Source: Lysobacterales bacterium
GTDB taxonomy: Bacteria > Pseudomonadota > Gammaproteobacteria > Xanthomonadales > Wenzhouxiangellaceae
Length of the DNA stretch: 45,822 nt
Direction of reading: 5' to 3'
Assembly: GCA_002722315.1 (NCBI GenBank)
Contig: PBLG01000030.1
Span: 1 to 45,822, forward strand
The translations under genes and the position numbers were made by a program. Below are positions 17,533 through 26,292 of the stretch, one piece after another (the first letter of the stretch is position 1; each line of letters opens with the position of its first letter). The notes beneath the pieces are model-generated. The model was not told where the DNA came from and made no database searches. It saw nothing but the letters and a program-made list of their open reading frames with translations.

Positions 17533-18477
17533 CTATTTGCCGGTTCTTCTCTGGTTCGGGTGGAGGGCCGCGCCCAGGATGTGCTCGCTCTTGCGCACCA
17601 CGTGCGAGGCGTGGCCGACGATCAGCGGATCGGGTTTGCGCACCACCGATTCGTCCTTGCCCGGGTAGTCCAGCGAGGACAGGAAGTGCTGCATGCAGTT
17701 GAGCCGCGCGCGCTTCTTGTCGTTGGACTTGATGATGGTCCACGGCGCGTCGGCGGTGTCGGTGTAGAAGAACATCGCTTCCTTGGCCTCGGTGTACTCG
17801 TCCCACTTGCCGAGACTGGCCTTGTCGATGGGCGACAGCTTCCAGCGCTTGAGCGGATCCCCGGCCCGGGCCTCGAAGCGCCTGGCCTGCTCGGCCCGGG
17901 TGACCGAAAACCAGTACTTGTACAGCCGGATGCCTGAGCGCACCAGCCTCTGCTCGAAGTCAGGGGCCTGGCGCATGAATTCCAGGTATTCAACCGGGGT
18001 GCAGAAGCCCATCACGCGTTCCACGCCGGCGCGGTTGTACCAGGAACGGTCGTAGAACACCAGTTCGCCGGCGCTGGGCAGGTGCTCGACGTAGCGCTGG
18101 AAGTACCACTGGCTGCGCTCGCGGTCGGTCGGCTTGTTCAGCGCCACGACGCGCGCGAAGCGGGGATTCAGGTGCTCGGTGAAGCGCTTGATCGTGCCGC
18201 CCTTGCCGGCCGCGTCGCGGCCCTCGAACAGAATGATGAAGCGCTGGCCTGTTTCCTGGGCCCAGTGCTGCACCTTCAGCAGTTCGGCCTGCAGGCTGGC
18301 CTTTTCGGCCTCGTAGGCCCGGCGACCCAGTTTCTTGCTGTACGGGTACTTGCCGGTCTCGAAGGCATGCCGAACCTGGTCGGTGGTGACCCTGGGAAAC
18401 TCGGTGGGTGCGGCGTTCTCGGTAGCACCGCCGGCAGCGCGCGGTCCTGCCGCCGAAGCGTTGGTCGAATCGTTCAA
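17533..18477 (-). CDS. ppk2: Polyphosphate kinase 2
   Basis: PPK2 uses polyphosphate to phosphorylate nucleoside diphosphates (or the reverse). The single-domain protein shows Walker A FEGRDAAGKGGTIKR (about residues 85-98 with this start) and Walker B/lid FYDRSWYNRAGVERVMGF (about 141-158). DKASLGKWDEYTEAKEAMF matches the class I family. No ATG fits. The TTG at 18477 has GGAGAGG just upstream, while another TTG at 18588 has AAAGGA too close, so the start is uncertain by 37 codons. It follows the OmpR-family regulator gene by 150 bp on the same strand. Confidence 0.9.
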   Translation of the reverse strand: MNDSTNASAAGPRAAGGATENAAPTEFPRVTTDQVRHAFETGKYPYSKKLGRRAYEAEKASLQAELLKVQHWAQETGQRFIILFEGRDAAGKGGTIKRFTEHLNPRFARVVALNKPTDRERSQWYFQRYVEHLPSAGELVFYDRSWYNRAGVERVMGFCTPVEYLEFMRQAPDFEQRLVRSGIRLYKYWFSVTRAEQARRFEARAGDPLKRWKLSPIDKASLGKWDEYTEAKEAMFFYTDTADAPWTIIKSNDKKRARLNCMQHFLSSLDYPGKDESVVRKPDPLIVGHASHVVRKSEHILGAALHPNQRRTGK

Positions 18478-18627
18478 TGGCCTCTCCCGGGGTGAATGGC
18501 AAACCGGCCGCGCGCACCATCCCGCACGGTCGTATTCCTTGGTGTCCAATCTAGCCGTTGTGCCGGCAACCGCTTTGATCGAAGTCAATCCTTTCGGGTC
18601 GGGAAACCGGGATGCGGCAGCGGTTTT

Positions 18628-19305
18628 TCAGGGAGCGGCGAGCTTGTAGCCGGCCTTCCAGCTTGTGAGGATGAACGTCGGGTGCGCGGGGTCTGCTTCG
18701 AGCTTGCTGCGCAATGTTGCGATGTGGGTGTCGACGGTTCGCGATACGACTTGTCCGCCATGGCCCCACACCTCTTTCATGAGCCGTTGTCGAGTGATGA
18801 CCTCGTTGGGCTTGCGAGCCAGCGCCAGGAGCAGCTCGAATTCCTTCGGCGACAGCGATACCGCGTTTCCGCACCGTTTCACGCTTCGTTCCGGGATGTT
18901 GATTTCGACATCGCCGAAGCGCAAGCGATCCGGCTCGTCCGGCGCGAAGCGGCGCAACAGCGCCTCGACCCGGGCCAGCAGCTCCATCAGTCCGAAAGGC
19001 TTGGTGACGTAATCGTCCGCGCCGGACCGCAGCGCCCGGACCTTGTCCATCTCCGCGCCGCGTGCTGTAAGGCAAAGCACGGGGGTTTCGTTGTCCTCGG
19101 CCCGAAGTTGCGCAAGAATCGAAAAACCGTCCATTACCGGAAGCATCATGTCGAGAATCACCAGTTGCGGACGCGCGCTGCGGATGGCGTCAAGGGCCAG
19201 GTCGCCCTGGGCGACGTGTGTCACTGCATGCCCTTCCATTTCCAGGTTGTTGACCAGGCCTTCGGCAAGATCCTGGCTGTCCTCCACGAGAACGATTCGA
19301 CTCAT
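18628..19305 (-). CDS. OmpR-family response regulator
   Basis: This 225-residue regulator has a receiver domain (E8-D9, phosphoacceptor D52 in LVILDMMLP, then the VTKPFG lysine loop) and a C-terminal winged helix with VVSRTVDTHIATLRSKLE. Its ATG overlaps the kinase stop by 4 bp. It may bind the repeated CCTGACA-containing boxes upstream of the kinase and the TonB-dependent receptor gene. Confidence 0.94.
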   Translation of the reverse strand: MSRIVLVEDSQDLAEGLVNNLEMEGHAVTHVAQGDLALDAIRSARPQLVILDMMLPVMDGFSILAQLRAEDNETPVLCLTARGAEMDKVRALRSGADDYVTKPFGLMELLARVEALLRRFAPDEPDRLRFGDVEINIPERSVKRCGNAVSLSPKEFELLLALARKPNEVITRQRLMKEVWGHGGQVVSRTVDTHIATLRSKLEADPAHPTFILTSWKAGYKLAAP

Positions 19306-20939
19306 TGGATGGCCCTCGGAAATGTGATCATGAAGCGTGCGCCGCGACTCGAGTTCTCGATAGTGCAGGTGCCGCCCATGGCCTGCATCAGTTCACGTGC
19401 GATCGGCAACCCGATACCGGTCCCGTTGATCGCCCGTTGATCGTCCCGATCAAGCCGGTGGTAAAGCCCGAAGATTCGTTGCTTCTCGGTGTCCGGAATG
19501 CCGGGCCCTTCATCCTCTACGGTAACCGAACACAGCTCCGACCCGCTTTCGTAAGTGACCCGCACTTCCTGCTCCGCCGGACCGTACTTGCGTGCATTGT
19601 CGAGCAGGTTGATCATGACCTGCTTGAACGCTTCCGGATCGACTCGCGCGCGAACCCGTCGCGACTCGTCTGTTCCACAACCGACCAGTTTCAACCGTAC
19701 CTTGGAGCCGAACAACATGATGCGGTATTCGCTGACGATTTCATCGAGCAACTCGCAAATCTCGGTCGGGCGAACCTGGGTCGATGAGGTCTGGTGGTCG
19801 CGACCCGACAAGGTCAGGAGGTTCGACACCATGTGACCCAGTCGCCGGGCCTCGCGGTCGATGATTCTGAGCTGACGTTGGCGGTCTTCTTCGGAGCGAG
19901 TGCGCCCCAGCAGCAGTGTCTCGGCGAACATGCGAATCTGCGTGAGCGGCGTGCGGAATTCGTGCGATACGCGGGCGACGAACTCGTTGCGCATCCTCGC
20001 GAGCGAGCGCTCCTTGAGCAATACCCAGAAAAGCGCTGCCAGCGCCGATCCCGTCAGCACCAGCAGCGTGACCAGGAGCGGCAGGCGGCCGCGGGGCAGC
20101 CCACCGATAATGAGTCGCTCGGCCAGTTTCGGATCGATTGCCGTGACCACGACGTGGTCCGAAAAAAGTCCTCGATACGCATCCTCGATGGGGTGCTTCA
20201 ATAGCGTGTACCCGCTGCGCAAGTGCCGGTCGGCGCCTGCGTTGGCTTCAAACAGAACGTCGCCCGAGGGTGAGCGCAAGGATATATAGATACCCTCGTT
20301 CCGCTCGAGATCGCCGGCGATGGCGTGCGGCAAGAGCGGATACTCGAGCGCAAGCTCTTTCAATCGCCTGTTGACCTCTTCGGGGTCGAAGAATATGCCG
20401 TACCAACGATCAGCTGTTTCGAGTGGATGGAACGCCACCAGGCTTGCCTGCGTTCCGGGACCGTCCAGGTGCAGGACGAACATTCCGTTATTCTCCCCGC
20501 GCCCCTCGACAGCCTCCACGATCGTCCGGGGGGGCAGGGTCAGCGTACCTTCGAGTACTTCCACCTCGCCGGCCGGCCAGTCGATCCGGAAGATTCCCGC
20601 GGTGCCTTCCCGGGCCTCGTCCAGCGTCAGAGGTGCATCGTCGGGTAGCTTGAACCCGGCATCGCACCCGCCGCATTGTTCAAAGTGCTCGATCACGATC
20701 TGGCCGTACTGAAACGACCACCATGTGCCGAAATACTGATTGATGTAGCGAGTGAACTGCTCGGCTGCGACACCGGCGTAGTCGACAAGAAGGCTTTCGA
20801 CGATCTTGACATTGGACCGTTGTGCCTGAATCGACTGCCACGTCAACGCCAGCAATAGCAAAAGACTGGCGCCAACCAGGGTTGAAAACAGCCAGAAGCT
20901 GCCGCTTTTGGGCGCGGATGTCAGGATCCGGTGCCGCAC
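19302..20939 (-). CDS. Sensor histidine kinase
   Basis: This 545-residue membrane kinase has a first helix around 15-36, a large periplasmic sensor domain (about 37-285) including a CxxC motif (QCGGCDAG), and a second helix around 287-310. HisKA follows with phosphoacceptor H326 (RVSHEFRTPLTQIRMF), then a HATPase domain with DNARKYG, DEGPGIP and GTGIGLPIARELM. No HAMP domain separates helix two and HisKA. The start is a GTG; no ATG lies nearby in frame. It is cotranscribed with the OmpR-type regulator and is divergent from the receptor gene. Confidence 0.93.
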   Translation of the reverse strand: MRHRILTSAPKSGSFWLFSTLVGASLLLLLALTWQSIQAQRSNVKIVESLLVDYAGVAAEQFTRYINQYFGTWWSFQYGQIVIEHFEQCGGCDAGFKLPDDAPLTLDEAREGTAGIFRIDWPAGEVEVLEGTLTLPPRTIVEAVEGRGENNGMFVLHLDGPGTQASLVAFHPLETADRWYGIFFDPEEVNRRLKELALEYPLLPHAIAGDLERNEGIYISLRSPSGDVLFEANAGADRHLRSGYTLLKHPIEDAYRGLFSDHVVVTAIDPKLAERLIIGGLPRGRLPLLVTLLVLTGSALAALFWVLLKERSLARMRNEFVARVSHEFRTPLTQIRMFAETLLLGRTRSEEDRQRQLRIIDREARRLGHMVSNLLTLSGRDHQTSSTQVRPTEICELLDEIVSEYRIMLFGSKVRLKLVGCGTDESRRVRARVDPEAFKQVMINLLDNARKYGPAEQEVRVTYESGSELCSVTVEDEGPGIPDTEKQRIFGLYHRLDRDDQRAINGTGIGLPIARELMQAMGGTCTIENSSRGARFMITFPRAIQ

Positions 20940-21243
20940 ATGTCATCACGGGTTTATCGAAGATTATTCAAGCATAAGGGAAATCGTTCGACGAGCAACC
21001 CAAACCTCGCTGTTTTTGCAAATTCCTGACAAGCCTCTCACGGATTTCATGGGGAAGTCGGGACGGGGCCTTGGCAGAAAGCTGTTCTCGTCATTGCAAA
21101 AGCCTGACAAACCGGCGTTCCCTCACCCCCGTTCCTGACATCTGCTTTGTAAAGCTTGTACCCAGGTAGTCGACATGCATTGCCCCGTGTGATCGTCTGC
21201 CGGACTAGCAACCAATTACAACCAGATGAAGAGGTCAGCCACG
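20940..21243. promoter_or_regulatory. Divergent regulatory region with repeated CCTGACA boxes
   Basis: This 304-bp gene-free region separates the kinase (leftward) and the receptor (rightward). It holds two 19-bp direct repeats matching at 16 of 19 positions: TGCAAATTCCTGACAAGCC at 21017-21035 and TGCAAAAGCCTGACAAACC at 21095-21113, 78 bp apart. A third partial copy TTCCTGACA is at 21132-21140. They are candidate sites for the adjacent OmpR-family regulator or another receptor regulator. Confidence 0.55.
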
Positions 21244-24009
21244 ATGACTATAGCCAGAAAGAAGATCGCCAGGGCGATCGAATCGAGCCTTTTCGGCAGC
21301 CTGTTGACGGCTGCCGTGATGGTATCCGGTACTGCAACGGGCCAGCAGGAAGAGACCACCAATGAAGTCGAGGACAGCGCGCAGCTCGAGAGCGTTCAGG
21401 TCACCGGTTCGCGCATTCGAAGAAGCGACATCGAAGGTCCTACGCCCGTGCTGATCCTGGATCGTGATGATTTCGAGAACCAGGGCTTCCTGACCGTTAC
21501 CGACGTGCTCGACAGCCTGACTCAGAACACCGGCGGTTCGTTGACCCAGCAATTCGTGTTCGGCTTTACTCCGGGCGCTTCGGGCGTCAATCTGAGAGGA
21601 TTCGGCACCGGCCGAACGCTGGTGCTTATCGACGGAAGACGAATCCCGGTGTATCCGCTGGGCATCAGCGGAACGATCAACTTCTTCGATCTGTCGTCGA
21701 TACCGACGGCCATCATCGAGCGAATCGAGGTATTGACCGACGGTGCTTCTGCCATTTACGGCTCGGATGCGGTCGGCGGCGTGGTGAACATCATCACGCG
21801 CAAGGACTTCGACGGCTTGACGACCCGCGCGCGCTTCGGCGATACCTCCGACGGCGGCTATGAGACTCGGCAGTTCGAGGTCGTCGGCGGGGTGACCAAC
21901 GGCAGGACCTCGGCCTACTTCACGCTGCAGCACCTTGCCAATGAAGAGCTCCTGTCCAGTCAGCGCGACTACGCCGCATCGGATATTGCCGACCCGCTCG
22001 GACGCGGCACCTACTCGACATTCGGTTCGAACCTGGTCGAGATCGATCCGGCCACCGGCGGCATCATCGTGACCCCGGCGCCGGGTTGCGGCACCCCAAG
22101 TGGACCGCTGGGCGGTGCCGGCATCGCGCCCGGCACGCCGGGATCAGGGTCGCTGTTCGGGGTCAGCCCCTGCGGCTTCAACCGCACCGAGTTTCGCCAA
22201 CTGTTCCCGGAAAACGATCGCAACACGCTGTCCGGCCGCATCGATCATGAACTCGACGGCGGGATCAACCTGTTTGCATTCGGTCGCTGGACAAAGAGCC
22301 AGACCAATACCCAGATCGAGCCTTTCCCATATGCGGGGACGGCGCTTTTCGGCGGCGCCGCGCCCAATCCCATCGTGCCCAACAACGGCGGATTGACCAC
22401 CGGTCCGAATGGCGGGCCGGCGGTATTCGTGCGCAGGCTGGTCGAGTTCGGCCCTCGCACAAGCGACATCGAGACCGAATCCTACGGCGCGACGCTGGGC
22501 GCCGACGGTCGATTCGGCAGCTGGGAGTGGGAGGCGGCCTACACCTACAACGTCCAGGAGGTGTTCAGCCAGCGGACTGGGTCGATCATCCTCTCGGCGC
22601 TGGAGAGCCGTATCGACAACGGCCTCGATCTTTTCCAGCCGATTCCCCAGTCGGTGGTCAATGCGGTGAGCTTCACACCGATCACCGACGCCGAGTCGCG
22701 CAACGACCTGTTCGACCTGCAGTTCAATGGTTTTATGCCGTGGGATCTGCCCGGCGGTCCGATCGGCGTGGCCGGCGTCGCCGAGTTCGAGCAGCAGGAG
22801 TTCTTCGACCGGCGCGATCCGATCACGCTCAGCGGAGATGCCAGCGACGGTGGTTCGTCGGGCGGCGGCTCGCGCGACCGGCTGGCGTTCGGCGCCGAGG
22901 TCTCGCTTCCGATTCTAGATACCGTGGAGGTCAACCTGGCCGCTCGCTGGGACGACTACGACGACGCCTCGGAAACCGGCAGCGCGATCTCGCCCAAGGT
23001 TTCGGTGGCCTGGCGACCGACCGGCAGTCTCCTGGTGCGCGGTAGCTGGGGCGAGACCTTCCGAGCCCCGGATCTGCAGCGTCTGTTCGGATCAACGACC
23101 ACGGCCTTCACGACCGTGAATGATACGGTGGTCTGCCAGTCGCTGGGCGGTTCGGTGGGTTCGGCGCTGCCGCCTTCGGTGGTCAACGGCCCGAACAATC
23201 CGTACGGCGCCGGTTTCGACCCGTGCGTGCAGACCGTTCAGAGCGTTCGCACCACGACAGGCGCGAACATCGGGCTAGAAGAGGAAGAAGGCGACTCGAT
23301 CAACCTCGGTGTGGTGTGGAACATCACCGACGACCTGGCGGTGTCGGCCGACGCCTACCGGATGAAGCTCGAGCAGATCATCAACACGCCCACCGGACAG
23401 TTCATCCTCAACCAGTGTGCGGCCGGCGAGCAGTCGTTCTGCGGCTCGATCACACGCGATTCGGCCGGCACGCTCAACGGCGGGGCGTTGTTTGCGACGG
23501 TCCGCAACCTGTCGTTGCAGGAGATACAGGGTATCGACTTCAGTGCCAGCTACGCGATCAACGCCGGTCGCTACGGGCGCTTCGATTTCCAGTCCGAAAC
23601 AACATGGGTGGACGAGCTGACCACTCAGTTCGACGACAGCTCGCCCAAGACCGCCGGGGTCGGCATCTTCTCGATACCCGAGTGGCGTTCCAACCTGACC
23701 ACCAACTGGAACCTGGGCGATTTCGGCGCGACGCTGCGTGCGTCCTTCGTCGGCGAACTGGGTGGGATCAACTCCACTGTTCCACTGACCGGGGCGCAGA
23801 CGGTTGACAGCCAGCTGACATTCAACGGCCAGGTTCGCTACAGCCTCGGAGACAGTACGGAGCTGAGCTTCGGCGTCAACAACTTCACCGACCAGAAGCC
23901 GCCCACCGATCCGACCAATCCGCAGTGGCCGTGGTTCATCAACGCCGGCGGCTTCTACAACCCGTTCGGTCGCGAGTTCTACGTCGAATGGGTGCAGCAC
24001 TGGCGATAA
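21244..24009 (+). CDS. TonB-dependent outer-membrane receptor
   Basis: This 921-residue receptor has a signal peptide (about 1-34), then a TonB-box-like LESVQVTGSR segment near 48-57 and a plug domain (GFLTVTDVLDSLTQNTGG, VNLRGFGTGRTLVLIDGRR, ERIEVLTDGASAIYGSDAVGGVVNIIT). A long 22-strand barrel follows and ends in an alternating aromatic C-terminus. Such receptors import siderophores, cobalamin, carbohydrates or peptides; the substrate is not evident. I preferred the ATG at 21244 because GAAGAGGT sits just upstream; the ATG at 21226 has no ribosome site. The two-component system next door may control it. Twin terminators follow. Confidence 0.95.
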   Translation: MTIARKKIARAIESSLFGSLLTAAVMVSGTATGQQEETTNEVEDSAQLESVQVTGSRIRRSDIEGPTPVLILDRDDFENQGFLTVTDVLDSLTQNTGGSLTQQFVFGFTPGASGVNLRGFGTGRTLVLIDGRRIPVYPLGISGTINFFDLSSIPTAIIERIEVLTDGASAIYGSDAVGGVVNIITRKDFDGLTTRARFGDTSDGGYETRQFEVVGGVTNGRTSAYFTLQHLANEELLSSQRDYAASDIADPLGRGTYSTFGSNLVEIDPATGGIIVTPAPGCGTPSGPLGGAGIAPGTPGSGSLFGVSPCGFNRTEFRQLFPENDRNTLSGRIDHELDGGINLFAFGRWTKSQTNTQIEPFPYAGTALFGGAAPNPIVPNNGGLTTGPNGGPAVFVRRLVEFGPRTSDIETESYGATLGADGRFGSWEWEAAYTYNVQEVFSQRTGSIILSALESRIDNGLDLFQPIPQSVVNAVSFTPITDAESRNDLFDLQFNGFMPWDLPGGPIGVAGVAEFEQQEFFDRRDPITLSGDASDGGSSGGGSRDRLAFGAEVSLPILDTVEVNLAARWDDYDDASETGSAISPKVSVAWRPTGSLLVRGSWGETFRAPDLQRLFGSTTTAFTTVNDTVVCQSLGGSVGSALPPSVVNGPNNPYGAGFDPCVQTVQSVRTTTGANIGLEEEEGDSINLGVVWNITDDLAVSADAYRMKLEQIINTPTGQFILNQCAAGEQSFCGSITRDSAGTLNGGALFATVRNLSLQEIQGIDFSASYAINAGRYGRFDFQSETTWVDELTTQFDDSSPKTAGVGIFSIPEWRSNLTTNWNLGDFGATLRASFVGELGGINSTVPLTGAQTVDSQLTFNGQVRYSLGDSTELSFGVNNFTDQKPPTDPTNPQWPWFINAGGFYNPFGREFYVEWVQHWR

Positions 24010-24077
24010 GCCAATCCCTGCGACGCGCACCCTCGTGCGCGCCACGAGACTCTTTCCATATGGAGTCTCTCTCCCTT

Positions 24078-24104
24078 GGCCCGCCTCCCGGCGGGCCTCT
24101 TTTT
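24078..24104 (+). terminator. Intrinsic terminator of the TonB receptor gene
   Basis: A perfect 8-bp stem GGCCCGCC / GGCGGGCC (24078-24085 and 24090-24097) with loop TCCC is followed by TCTTTTT. It ends the receptor transcript about 70 bp after the stop codon. Confidence 0.9.
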
Positions 24105-24112
24105 GGCAACTC

Positions 24113-24135
24113 CCCGCCTCCCGGCGGGCCTCTTT
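24113..24135 (+). terminator. Second, tandem copy of the terminator
   Basis: A shorter copy (CCCGCC-TCCC-GGCGGG, tail CCTCTTTC) lies 33 bp after the first. The two share a long direct repeat covering stem, loop and start of the T-tract, so the second looks like a duplicated back-up terminator. Confidence 0.75.
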
Positions 24136-24136
24136 C

Positions 24137-25039
24137 TTATTCTCTCGAAACGGTGCCTGCCAGGCGCCCGGCCGCGTCGGGGTGCCGACGAAAGAACAGT
24201 TCCGGCTCGATCAGCTCGAGCTCCATCACCAGGGGGCCGTTTTCGGCCTCGACGAGGTCGACGCGGGCATAGCTGACCGGGCCGGGCACGGCCGCCAGGG
24301 CCGCCTGCGCGACCGCAATTTCGGCCGGGCCCGGCGTGTGCGGGTGAACGGTGCCGCCGTGGTCGTCCTGGACCCGGAACTCGCCGGCGGCGGCGATCTT
24401 GCGCACCGCGTGGGTGACCTGATTGTCGATGACGATCAGTGAAACCTCGCCGTGCTCCACGATCGCCGGCATGAACGGTTGCAGCAGCATGCTTTCAGCT
24501 TTCACCAGGCGCTGCCAGGCGGCCTCGTGCCTGTCGGCTTGGGACCGCAAGACTCGATAAGTCTCGCGTCCGGCGCCGGACACCGCCGGCTTGATCACGG
24601 CCTCGTCGAATCCGTGGCGGGCCATCAGGTCGGCCAGTCCGGGCACGTCGGTCCGGCGGTCGATCGCGCATTCAATGACTATCGTCGGCACGGTCGGCAC
24701 GCCGGCGGCGGCCAGGTCGACCAGGTAGCGCTTGTCGCAGTTCCAGCGAATCACCTCGACCGGGTTGACCACGCGCGTGCACGATTCGACCCGATCCAGC
24801 CAGGCGAGGAATTCAGTCAATCGATCGAAGTAATCCCAGGTCTGGCGGATCACGACCGCGTCGAAACGCCCCCAGTCGATTTTCGGGTCGGCCCAATCCA
24901 CCCGCGAGACATCGCAGCCGATGGCGCCGAAAGCTTCCGACAGGATTCGATCCTCTTCGAGAATATTAAGGATGTAGGCGGTTCTTTCCGGCGGATCGAT
25001 CCAGCGGTGGTCGTTGACCAGTGCGACGTGCTTGATCAT
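24137..25039 (-). CDS. ATP-grasp family ligase-like protein (DcsG-like)
   Basis: This ~300-residue cytoplasmic protein has an ATP-grasp layout: an N-terminal pre-ATP domain (VVIRQTWDYFDRLTEFLAWL), a central lysine-rich ATP-binding strand (EAVIKPAVSGAGRETYRV) and a C-terminal metal-binding region (VMELELIEPELFF). The pattern resembles DcsG/RimK-like ligases that join carboxylates to amines. The substrate is unknown. The ATG at 25039 begins MIKHVALVND; a longer frame from 25081 adds an Arg-rich stretch and is less likely. It ends 2 bp from the receptor's twin terminators. Confidence 0.85.
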   Translation of the reverse strand: MIKHVALVNDHRWIDPPERTAYILNILEEDRILSEAFGAIGCDVSRVDWADPKIDWGRFDAVVIRQTWDYFDRLTEFLAWLDRVESCTRVVNPVEVIRWNCDKRYLVDLAAAGVPTVPTIVIECAIDRRTDVPGLADLMARHGFDEAVIKPAVSGAGRETYRVLRSQADRHEAAWQRLVKAESMLLQPFMPAIVEHGEVSLIVIDNQVTHAVRKIAAAGEFRVQDDHGGTVHPHTPGPAEIAVAQAALAAVPGPVSYARVDLVEAENGPLVMELELIEPELFFRRHPDAAGRLAGTVSRE

Positions 25040-25189
25040 TTTGCGCTGCGGGTCCGGGCGCCGTCGTCGGCGAAGCGGCAATGTTAATGTGGATGCGTGT
25101 CGGATTGGACGGCACGTGTCGGCGACCGATCCATGCGGTCAGCTGCTCATGACACTGTCCAGTCGATGAATCAACAAGGAGAATCGACC

Positions 25190-26197
25190 ATGAAAGTGAT
25201 TTCACTGCGCAGCCCTGGCGGCCTCGACAATCTCGAAGTGCTGGATACCGAAGCGCCGGGCGAGCCCGGACCGGGCGAGATGCGGGTTCGAATCCACGCC
25301 AGCTCGCTGAATTTCCACGACTACCTGGTGGCCAACGGCTCGATCAGGACCGAGGACGGTCGCATCCCGATGTCCGACGGGGCCGGCGTGGTCGAAGCCG
25401 TCGGCGACGGGGTCGAGGAATTCGCGGTCGGCGATCGTGTCGTCTCCACGTTCTTTCCCGACTGGCTGGACGGTCGCGCCCGGGTCGGGAATTTCCGCAG
25501 AACGCCCGGAGACGGCATCGACGGCTATGCACGCGAGCAGGTGGTGGCGAAGTCGCAGTGCTTTACCCGCGCCCCCGAAGGCTATAGCCACCAGGAGGCG
25601 GCAACGCTCACCACGGCCGGGCTGACCGCCTGGCGCGCGCTGGTGGTCAACGGCCCGCTGATGGCCGGTCAGACCGTATTGACGCTGGGCACCGGCGGCG
25701 TGTCGATATTCGCGCTGCAGTTCGCCAGGGCGATGGGCGCCTCGGTGATCGCGACCTCGTCCTCGGACGAGAAGATCGAAAAGCTCGAGGCCCTGGGCGC
25801 CGATCACACGATCAACTACAAGTCCGAACCCGAATGGGGCAAGCGGGTGCTGGAACTGACCGACGGTGCCGGCGCCGATCACGTGATCGAGGTGGGCGGC
25901 CCGGGCACGCTGCCCCAGTCGATAACCGCGGTAAGCATAGGCGGCCACATTTCGCTGATCGGCGTGCTGACCGGCGGCGCCGGCGAGGTGCCCACAGCGA
26001 AGCTGATGGCCAAGCAGGCTCGCCTCCAGGGGCTGATCGTCGGCAGCCGCGCCGACCAGCAGGACATGGTGCGCGCGCTGGAGGTCATGGATATCAAGCC
26101 GGTGATCGACCGTTGCTTCGGCTTCGGCGATATTGCCGACGCATTCCGCTTCGAAGAAGCCGGGCGCCACTTCGGCAAGATCTGTCTCGAGTTCTGA
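25190..26197 (+). CDS. Zinc-independent MDR-type NAD(P)H oxidoreductase (quinone oxidoreductase-like)
   Basis: This 335-residue medium-chain dehydrogenase/reductase has a GroES-like N-terminal domain (SSLNFHDYLVANG) and a Rossmann fold with LTLGTGGVSIFALQFARAMGA and VIATSSSDEKIEKLEALGADHTINY. The catalytic-zinc ligands of true alcohol dehydrogenases are missing, since Asn-Phe-His replaces the Cys position. It therefore fits the NADPH:quinone/enoyl reductase branch. The start has AAGGAG nine bases upstream; an in-frame extension to 25097 lacks this. Confidence 0.9.
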   Translation: MKVISLRSPGGLDNLEVLDTEAPGEPGPGEMRVRIHASSLNFHDYLVANGSIRTEDGRIPMSDGAGVVEAVGDGVEEFAVGDRVVSTFFPDWLDGRARVGNFRRTPGDGIDGYAREQVVAKSQCFTRAPEGYSHQEAATLTTAGLTAWRALVVNGPLMAGQTVLTLGTGGVSIFALQFARAMGASVIATSSSDEKIEKLEALGADHTINYKSEPEWGKRVLELTDGAGADHVIEVGGPGTLPQSITAVSIGGHISLIGVLTGGAGEVPTAKLMAKQARLQGLIVGSRADQQDMVRALEVMDIKPVIDRCFGFGDIADAFRFEEAGRHFGKICLEF

Positions 26198-26292
26198 CGT
26201 CGTTGCATTGCTGCACATGGGCGTCGCCTGGTCGCACTGTCCGTGGCAGTTGTCTGGTCAAGCCCTGCGTTGGACGGGGTTATGATTGACAT

